Shown here: piece after piece, positions 12,072 through 23,981 of the stretch
How positions within the stretch are numbered: the stretch's first letter is position 1
How the letters are laid out: every line of letters starts with the position of its first letter
Assembly (NCBI GenBank): GCA_964019155.1
Contig: OZ025240.1
Coordinates: forward strand, 32,436,007 to 32,500,006
Source of the DNA: Osedax fenrisi
Taxonomy: Eukaryota; Annelida; Polychaeta; Sabellida; Siboglinidae
Reading direction: 5' to 3'
DNA length: 64,000 bases
Program-made: the position numbers and the translations under genes
Notes under the pieces: generated by a model
The model's input: the letters and a program-made list of their open reading frames with translations, nothing else
What the model was told of the DNA's origin: nothing
The model's database searches: none

Positions 12072-13448
12072 GTTAGCTAGCGATGTAGGCCGCGGTTATA
12101 AGAGGTTTCGAACGCAACTTCGTTAGCGTTACGTCGTGCAAGTAGATGTGTGTGTGTGTGTGTGTGTGTGATAATGTACGCGTGCGATCATAGTAGTGTT
12201 AATGACAACTTAGTTATTTCATTACATAACATAAGTGTATAAGTGAATACGTGTATAAGTGTATAAGTGTATTATATATATTCAACATCGTATTTTTATT
12301 AAAACTAATGATTGGTTTTAACATTTTAGTATATATTGTCAACAATTGATTTACAGATAAAAATATAGAAATACTAACTCATTTATAAGTAATTTAAGTT
12401 AAGAATTATTATTAGTTAATATTGTTATGCATCAGTTATCATAATATTAATAATAAATATCGTATGTTAATAACATTACTATAGTTATAATACTAGATAA
12501 AGATATCATATATATGTGTATAAAGAGTAATATTATTTACCTAGAGAGACCTTCAATTACATCGAATCCTACCAACCAAGTATCTTACGAAGGAAGCGTA
12601 GTTACATTGAATTGTTCTGCTACAAATATGATGACTATCGAATGGTTACGTATATTATTATGTAATATTACAAGTAATTTTTAAATTATTATAGTTTTAT
12701 TATCATTATTATATTATTACTAATATAATACTATGTTATAATGATAAATTATACTTAATAATTTCATTATTTTTCAATATTTTTCAATATTTCAATATAA
12801 TTAAAAATATATATTAATATATATTAATTTTATATTAATACTTTAAATTAAAAAAATAATATACTTTAAATTTAAAATATTCAAAATCCTAATAGTTTAT
12901 GTTTTACTATCTTGAAATATAATTATTTTAAATTTAAATATTATTACAAATTAAAATTAAAAAATATATAATTCTATAAAACAAAATATAGTTGATAGTT
13001 TAGTATTATATATAATTAATATTAGTATTATATATATATATATAGTTTTAACTATAGTTGTACAGTATACAATGTACATTTAGTATGTGGTAGTATACAA
13101 TTTAATTATAATTTTTGGAATTAGTTAGATACCAAATATTAATATATGTATATACATACCGTTAATGGAGTATACATTTGGAAAGTGGGATCTCAATTTA
13201 AATATTTAGTATAGTATCTAAATTAAGTATACGGATTAAATACTGAGCAGATAACCTTTATAACGTCTATAAATGTTATCTACTCCTTATTTAGCAATCG
13301 TTATACTCTATTATTTACCATGTGTATATATCAAATCCTGATGAATTATTGTATTTAATAAATAACATATATATATATGCCATCTATTCATGTTCAATAT
13401 TAAAGTTATTATAAGTTATTATCCATACACGAATAACATTTATAATCA

Positions 13449-13492
<44 letters not shown>

Positions 13493-15452
13493 CAAATATA
13501 TTAATCATAAATAATAATTAGCGAAACGTATATGATAATATAATATATACTATTATGATATATTTATATAATATTCATACCATTAACCGTTGAACACGTG
13601 TATGCATATATATATATACATATATATGTTTTTAATTTCATATAGGTTTTTAAACGGAGTTCTATTGGAAGCTGGGGTACAAGATGACCTGGGTTATAGT
13701 ACATTAGAGGTCACCGAGGCGGGGGAATATAAATGTAGGGCGGTCTCTGAGGCTGGAAAAACATTCTCGACAACTGCAGTGGTTACTTTTATTTGTTAGT
13801 AACATAAATACATGGTTGTTTTATGTATACGTGTTATCAATATTATTAGGATTGACGTATATATATATATATAATTTTCATTTTGTTTTTAAAATAAATT
13901 TATATTTCCAGTATTGTAATTAGTACGATATATATAACCTTACTTATTTTTTAAATATAATATGAATATTAATATAAAAGTATTCTTTATAATTGCATAT
14001 AATGTTGTCAAATTGGATAAAAACTATATATTATATTAAATAATATTATTATAATATTAAATATTATATTTACAATGATAGCTCCTGAAGTTACCGATAC
14101 GTGTAGCGACGTTAAAAGTAAGATGCTACCTCTGGAACAATCTTGTACCTACACCGACTCCAATAATGTGATTACTGACGTCGTGGATATCGGAACTTGT
14201 GGTACGGAGGCTTGTATCTCTAATGATACCAAAGGACAATCTGGTTTATAACGCTATACACATAGATAGTACATTGTCCGATTTTATTTGTGTAATACAT
14301 ACAATATGCCCTTAAAGCATCAAAATAAATATACGACATAGTGTTTAATACCCAATAATTATGTATATTTATAAAAAATAATACACACATTTAAAAAAAA
14401 TATTTATATTAATATTTATATTGGAAGTTGTCTATTAAAAGTTACATTTTTTAATAATATATTTTTTTATATGAAAAAATATGTTATATTAATCTTGAAA
14501 AAAATATTGAATATAATCATTATTCATAATATAGTACTTAATTAATTATAATAATAATTATTATTGTTTTCTTGAAAATAGATTGTAAATTGAAACTATA
14601 ATAAATATATAACATATACATATATATTTACATTTCTATATAAAATTAGAATTTTGATTACTTATAAATACATAATATACTGAAAAATCTACTTAATTAA
14701 TGAACAATTGGATACATAAAGTAGGTGCAATATCTACGTATTAAATACATTAAAAGATACACGCAATGTTGAAATATATTTTATTAGTAGTATTACAATC
14801 TATATTTCTATAACTTTTTAAATAAATATACGAATAATATTTATATAATGCATAACAAATAAGGAACAAATCAGATTTAATTAATTAATTATAATATATT
14901 TAATTATTGATCATGTTTAATTTTATAAATACATTTTATTTTAAATTATTCATTTAAATACTTATTGTTATACGAACTATTTATATTTTTAATGTTTACA
15001 TTGAATTCGACACATACACTAGAATATCATCACTGTTAGATATTTAGAGAATAATAATTTAATATTAAAAATATAAAATTTAATATAGTCAAAATTTGAT
15101 AATATTTGATGATCTGCAACTTCCATATATGACAATAATAGACGACATGACGCTAAGTGATTTAATTAATGAATGTATTAAATAAATTAATAACTTAAAT
15201 TAACGATATTTGATATAAATAGATAAGTGCTGTATCGGAGTTCAGAACATTTTGCTGGACATTAAGTGCGAAGGATTCTCGTACCAACAAACGAAGATTA
15301 CTAAATGCGGCTGTTCCGTATGTTCTTCTATTAGAGAAGTCTACATCACAGGATTGGTTTGTGTACACGTATATATATATATATTAAAATGAAATACTAA
15401 TATATATTTTTAATTTATATTTATCATTTTATTTCAAGAATTAGTCAATTAT

Positions 15453-15517
<65 letters not shown>

Positions 15518-16493
15518 TAACGTTGAAATACCTTTTAATTATACAAATTATTAAAATCGAATTGGACACTTTAACAATACATGTTCTTAACATTTTATGA
15601 CTCAATATGTGTATTCAAAAATTAAAATATTTTAATATTATCTGATTATAGATATTATTATGATTTTAAAATGTTATTTAATCTTTTTATTCAATATATA
15701 ACGGGGGTGTCCGTAACTGTACCCATTTCCGAATACGGACACCCTGTGTTATAATACGGACACCACATATACCAATAGATAAACTATATATTATTGATGA
15801 AACATTCAGATAAATTATAATTACATTATTTATAATTAATGTTATGAATAATTTAATATAATTTAATTAGTTATAATTTATTTATTTTTATTATTTTTTT
15901 AATTAATAATTTAATATAATTTAATAAAAATAAATATAAATAATAATAATATAAATAATAAAAATTTTAGATTTAGCTTTATTGGTGGTATTAATAATAT
16001 AATACACGCAATTTTTATGAACATCAGAAGAGTTCACATGCTGCGCTCTGATTGGTTATAGGGTGTCCGTATTAATATATCTAGAGTGTCCGTATATCAA
16101 TATATTAGGAAAGTATATGACCTATAAATATATGCTTACAACTTAATTGATATTAGATAACAAATATAGCAATTGTATATATATATAATGTTTAAAATTG
16201 TTTAGTTTTTCATAATATATTGTTATTTTTTATATATACTTGAGAAGGTTTTAAGTTGATATTTTGTTTCATAAATTTAAAAACGCAATACAAAATTAGT
16301 TTATTGGATATATTTGAATATTAAAAAATAACAAATACTTATTTACGCTATTTATATAATTTTGAATATGTATTCATTAAACATTTTTTTGTAGGATTTA
16401 TGGTTTCTGAGATACCGAGAGTGTCCATATTCGGGCACTGTCCGTATTCGGTTACTTTCCCCTATATATGAATTTCTTTTATTAATAATTAAC

Positions 16494-16529
<36 letters not shown>

Positions 16530-19500
16530 ATTAACATTGATATCATCACGCACAGTTAGTAGGCGATGATTTTGATGCTGGTAAGAGAGAGTCCACAATA
16601 ACAGTGCGGGGTTACAACGGACCATAAATTAATGTGCAAAACGGAAAATTCACATTTGCCTCAGAATTCAAAGAAAATGTTGTATTCTGGGTATGTAATT
16701 CGTGATCATTATTATATAATATATCTGATTAATTATCAAATAAGGGTAATTGATTAATATTAATAAAAGTATTATTATTTAATATATTTAATGTGATTTA
16801 TAATACGTATAAGTATCTATGAATATTTATAATAATTAATTATAAACTATTTATATTATTTAATAATATATTTACATATATATATATAATTATAATACAA
16901 TATAAAATAAATAATATTATTGTATATACAATAGACCGGTTCGTTCGAATACATTTGCAATCCTTCATATAAAATATAATACATATCTATATTTTAGTAT
17001 AATATGTATTAACATTTTTTATAAAAAATAGTTGCCATTGGTCACGAAGCATTTAAAGTTTGAGATATAAATTATTATTTTAAAATTTAATTTAAAATAT
17101 TACATTTATAATAGTCATTCACCATCCTATTATCTTTGATGTTTACATTTAAAATTAAAATATTTAAAATTAATTATGTATTTTTATTATATTTAATGAA
17201 TTAATATAATATATACCATTATTTATATTTATTATTAATATAATATCTATATTTCATTTTTATATCTACAAATTACAAATATTAATGTCTCCTAAAACTC
17301 ATATCAATTAAAATTAATATATATAATTTTACTTTACATAAATTTAATATATTTTGTATTTCATATTTCAAATAAAAATCCAAAAAAATTTACAAATGAT
17401 GATAATTTTTTTTCTGAAAATAATTTTTTAATAATTAATTTGAATTGTATTATTATTATCTATAAATTATATATTTTAATTTTATAAATTAAATTGTAAT
17501 CATTTATTTATATTAAATTATACGATTTTTAGATATTTTTTTTTACTAACATTATTTTATAAAATTTGGGCATCTAGATTGTTATGAAAACTATTTTGTA
17601 TTGTTAATACTACTTGTAATATATGTTTCTAGGATATATCCATAGTTGGCTTAAAAAAAATCATTCAATTTTATAAAAATTGAATGAAACTTATTTCTAT
17701 ATCTCCCCCATGTTAAATGTTATATGAATTCAATGTTAAAATAAAAAGGTCTCGTGCCTGAAAACTATTTAAGATATAGGTCTACAATTTTAAACACTTA
17801 TTCATCATGGCCTAAATTGTCATAGATGTGAAGGTTTGTACAATTAAGAAAAGAAATACGAACCGGTCTAATATAAAACCTATTTAAAGTATTAATATTA
17901 TTAGTAATTATATATATACATATAATATTAGATTTTTTTTTTAATATATATAATACTCTATTCTTATATATTTCTTAATGATTTCTATAGGTGGACGCTG
18001 ATAATATAGTTACAAAATTAGTCGTAGTTAATCTACAAGATGACGTCGATGAATACTTTATCGAGATCACAGTTATACTGAAACCAGCACCTCAACTCGT
18101 AATCGCCAGCCAGAATGCGAGTCAAGTACAGATAATATCACCCGCCGGTCTATCTAACGTAGCCTCGCTTTCGTTTCCCCGAGACGCGTTCCAGGTTTAA
18201 CATGTGCTACTTATAAGTTATTTATATAGTATAATAACTTTTTATATTAGTATAAGTTATATTATTAGAAAAGCAAGTCATAATTCATTTTTTTAAATAA
18301 AATTAAAATATTATTGAAATATTATTATACATAATACTAATACATAATCATTAATGTTCATATATATATATATTAGTTGCCTAGATTCATTTATCATATA
18401 TTCATGTATGTAATATAATTCTATGTCATTATGTTACTTAGTATCGCGATGGTAGAAAGTTTACTGGAAATGCTTTAGTATACGCCTCTTTCGCCGATCC
18501 TCGAAATGTACAATCTATACTTGCTGCCTCAGCTCAATTCACTTTCGCAGATGATGAAGGTATACCCATTCACTAATATACATATATTCATCTATATTGT
18601 TATCATATAAGCATTTATTTATGTATTATAAAGTTAACCATTATAATACTATCAAATCCCTTTGATACTACTATTTTTGTTGTAATTGATCAATACACAT
18701 AATAAATTAAATATATACTAAACGAATGACTTAAATAGTTTAGTTTGTAAACATAAATTTAAAATGATAATACTTTATGTAGGTAAATAATTTGATTAAC
18801 AATTTTAATATTAATAATAATAAAATCAGCAAACGATATATATTAAAATTGAAATGAAAACAATAACAACATTATAATCTCATTGGTTACATTATAATCA
18901 CCTTTTAAAATAGTATTAGTAACAATCTACTGAATATTAGGAACAGTATTCCATGTAATGGGACTTATTATGTTGTATTGTCTTATATGATATTTTATTA
19001 TTCAAATATAAAATCTAAATTGTGGTGTTATTATGAAATTTAAATATAAAAGTTTACAAAAATATCAACAAGATTAATAAAAGCAATTAAAAAATGCATG
19101 TTAAAATCTAACGGAATTATAATTATAATCCCTATAGGGGAATTCCCCTAGTATTGTTTATAATATGTAGATTAAAAGAGACAACGTGGAATGTTCTAGC
19201 GCATTTACTATTATATAACGATCACGTCGTACAGGTATTTCACGTATGCTTCAAACATACGGAGTAGCAACGGTAACAGCTGCCAGCGTGTCAGGTGAAC
19301 CTCTAGAGATCACAGGCCAGCTAGTTATGTCGGTCAATGCTTCAGCTCTAGGAATTCAATCTATAACCGGTACTTTATATATTATTTACACCGGATATTT
19401 AGTAGTACTATTGTGCTATATACAGGTACATACATGTACATAGAGTACACTATTTATTATTAATTATATGTTTAATATTACTAATTACATATTCAATATA

Positions 19501-20784
19501 TTATTAAACATATTATAATAAGGAAATTTTACTTATTTAAATTAATTATAATATGACATTAATATTTATCTAGATACTAGAGTAAAACACGTCACATTTC
19601 GTTATTTTGAATTTATTAAAATCCTATATATCCTATAGGAACATCGGCCGCTCTATTGTGGACAGTAGATTTAGAAAGCGGCGGATGGGAGAAGTATGGT
19701 AATTTTAATCTGGCACCAACCACATCAACAATACGAAGAAAAAGACGTGATCTAATAAATATTATTAATGGTTCTTTTTAATCTAGTACATATTACATAT
19801 AATATAATCTATAATGTGTAAATCGTATATATTATTTATCTATTGTTACGTATAGAGTATTACAAATTATATAATTTTAATAGTATTTATTATATATAAT
19901 TTATTATAATTACATATATCACTAATTATAAATTTAATAAACATTTATACATATTTAAATTATATATATAAAATTTAAAAAAAACAATTGATTTTAAATT
20001 AGGAAAAATTGTGGTATCCAAAGGTATGAAGGTAGTTAACCTCGATAAACCCTTACCGAATGAAGCTGCGTGTTATGCATCTGTTAGTAGAACATATATT
20101 GAGTAATATATATATATATATATATATATATTATCGTTAATTAATATTGCCTATTACTAATTACTTCATACATAAATTCATAAGGTAAAAGTAACGACTG
20201 GATCTCAATTCCTAATACCACTAACTGGAGTCAGAGTGCGTGGCTATTCACTGGATGCTGGCATAGTCAGGCGTAGTACTTCCAGTACTACTAACACCCA
20301 GGGAATGACATGTCTTATAGTGTTATGTAATAGGATTACTTCGATAATCATGGAAGGAGAGGTATTGGTAAGTTGATTAGCGACATATAATATGGGATTT
20401 TATTATAACGTAGACTAATCCAGATATAAACTCGTTCATTTACTATGCGAAGAATTAACCTCTTTATTTAAAAATATTCACTTATATTACTGGCGAATGT
20501 AGTTATATGATACTTGTAATGAATATTTATTATTTATATTCAGTAAAGTAATTTTTATAAGTCAAACTTGATATGATAATAATTTTGATAATACTAATTT
20601 AGATAGTTTAATACATGACATTATAGTTTCCTAAAATGTACACTCTTCACTAACTGTACTTTTTCAATTTACATAAATTATATGTATATATTATTATGTA
20701 CCAAATATTCATATTTATTTATTTATATAATTATATTATATATATATATATAATTATAACTAATTGGTTATATCAATAACTTTA

Positions 20785-20829
<45 letters not shown>

Positions 20830-21127
20830 ATTACATAGGTCATTTCTAACTTCTAATACATATATAAACACGGACAGGTTCACCCGACACATAATCTACC
20901 CACCGGATACCCTTCCTCGAATATACAAAATGGAGTCTCTGTAACGGCGCAACTACCCAGCACAACAGTCCAGGACGGGCCGATATTCAGTAGCAAGGCG
21001 AGATGTTTAAAGAATACTAATATTTACTTCAAGGTAGATATCGCAACCTTACAATGAAGTACAATCCAACTTATATAGAGCGTATTGTTCTAAGCTGGTA
21101 TAATATTAGAATGGTGATTTTTACTAT

Positions 21128-21220
<93 letters not shown>

Positions 21221-21670
21221 ACCACTAGGGGGAGCAGTAAGCAGTGTATTATATGAGACTAAGGACATGTTGGATATATACTTAATATGCTGATAATGTC
21301 AATAATAATATTCAATTATTGGCGAGCAATACAATTAATTGTGAACTATTAATAATACTATATAATAATAATAGTATACGTAATCAAAACATTGGTATCG
21401 TAGCTCAGCAAAACTCTTAAATCTGTGAAAAAATTGATGACCGGAAATCAAGGAATTCTGAGTATCACGCAATCGTCATTAAGAAGATGGTTGTCATGGC
21501 AACCTCATGGAATACCTACGTATACTGTGTGTGCCGTGTCCTTGCTCATTAATGTTAGTAGCATATAACGAATATCTACGAATTATTATTAAATAATAGT
21601 TAATTTATAATATATTATATATTTAATAAACTGTTTTTAATATGTAATATATTACATATATATACATATA

Positions 21671-21712
<42 letters not shown>

Positions 21713-23606
21713 CAAATATGTATATTAACATATAAGAATAATATATATAATTATTAATATATCGATGTTTCTTAAATGTATGATAACATGTTAATCAAAT
21801 AACATTTATAAATTATACTTTAAAAATATATATTATTATACAGATGAGTCATAACTTATCAAACATATTAGTAATAACTATATAAAAAATAGATAGATAT
21901 AGGTATTTAATACTATGTACATTATTTTAATAACGTGATTTCTAATAAAACTGACCGTATCGCTTACTATTAACATACGCACGCACACACAGTGTGTCAC
22001 ACACACGCACGCATACACGACTACTAAATATATTACGAGTACGACACACACACATTCAGCAACGAAACCAAGACATTAGAGTGATGGGTATAAGTCGTAC
22101 GAAGTCGGGTCATCTATACGGAACCCACATGGCTGACCTTAAGCTCGCATGGCCTCAGTCCGAATCTGATTATGTCAGCTGCGTACTGGTCAGATGTCCG
22201 GACCAAAATCAAACCACCGAGGTCAATCTACAGATCGTCTCCCCGAATAGGCAATACTGTAAACTATTGTGAGTACTAGATGTGCCCGTAACGTAACGTA
22301 GCGTAACGCGTTACTATGGTTACACGTGTATTATTAGTATTTTAACAATACGAGTTAGATATGCAATGTATATATATATTCTTCAGGTAGGAGTAGTAAA
22401 TATACAAATAAACGTGTGTTATACGTACGGCAAGCTAACCGTGATGATACCTAGTGAGAACCTTATATGGGGTTTGTTGCAACTTTATATGCGGGTACCT
22501 ATAGGTACCCATATATGGGTATCGTATATCATACTAGTTTATAAAATTAATTTAGAGATTAATTGGTTTTCGGATATGGAACTCCACATAAACAACACTA
22601 CTCTACATCATTGATGTCATCACTTCTACCATTACTACTAATAATTATAATAGATGTCAACAAGTCATGCTGATCATATTCACTCGGTACGCTTGACCAT
22701 TAACCTATACCGTCCCACCAGCTTGGAATTAGATACTTTCCCTTTCTTTAGTTCATAACTATCTGATCGTAGCAGCATTGTACAAATATATAATTCTTTG
22801 TATTCCCCTTCTCCTATGAAATATGGTATTCCTCGGGGATCAGCACTTTTCTCAATTTATAAATAACCACTACTTCCATTATATAAACATATCCTAATAT
22901 ATATTATCATATCTATGTAGATAATATACAACTATAAATGTATATTCCCACTAATTCACCACCAGTTTTAGATAATCATCTATTCAATTGTGCTAATGAC
23001 ATTAATGAATGGCTTAATAATAATAATATTCTCCTTAATACCTCCAAAACTACATCATTGAATATTTCTCCATATCTTGCCTACTTATCTCCTTCAGTTA
23101 CATAACAATGTAATCGATCCTTCTCCTGCTGCATTCAACTTATGTGAACTTTTTTATTCTACTCTTTAAGTCATTCTTCATATTACTTACATCACTAAAT
23201 ATGTAAATTTTCAATTTTTAGAATTAGAAAAATACTAAAATCAATTATAATATCTCTTACTAAAATTCAAGTTAATTACCTATTCTTCGCTCCATCATGA
23301 TTCTCATCTTCCTTCTACCCTTATTCTCCGTCCAATAAATAAATACCTGAACCTTTAGTTATATTGTTCCTAATCTATAGAATTCACTCCCACACTCTGT
23401 TAGATACATACAATATCATAAAAAAATAAGTAAATATATCCACGATTAATATCAGGTGGTAACCTATAATAATATATTATTTGTTATTATATTTTATTTA
23501 TTAATTTCCTTATAATTTATTCTACTTGTAGATATATATATATATATATATACACTTTTAGATAATTTATGATTTATTTAAGAGTCTATATAAATTCAAT
23601 TAAATT

Positions 23607-23643
<37 letters not shown>

Positions 23644-23936
23644 TGTTATTTTTTGTTATTTTTATTTGGTGAGGTCCTTTCATCCCATCCAGGAACTTAG
23701 ATGAAGTGTTCACTTATAACCATATATGGCTCTAATGTCCCTTCGAAGCCGCTATCATGTTAAGGCATCCATGGTTTTAACGAGAGCCATTTATTTATAC
23801 ACAATTATATAAGATCACTTCTAAATAATATGTTAAGACCCATTTTATAAATTTAATTTATGGTTCGGATGAGGTTCGAACCGGTATCCTACTGCTTGTA
23901 TGTATGACGCCTTAGCCACTGAGCCACACAGGTAGT

Positions 23937-23981
<45 letters not shown>

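Noticed and set aside
16595..16660. A tiny intron that would splice out the TAA in CILP-like exon 7
   Set aside because: A GT...CTCAG pair of under 60 bp exists, but it would remove residues (GKFTFA) that match the family. The stop is better taken at face value.
22366..22614. An 82-residue plus-strand protein
   Set aside because: Only the first part after the TTCTTCAG acceptor has a family-like pattern. The remainder is AT-rich readthrough.
23895..23937. tRNA gene on the minus strand at the SINE heads (also at 55000-55045)
   Set aside because: A and B boxes are present, but the sequence lacks complete cloverleaf arms and is part of a repeated 300-bp element.
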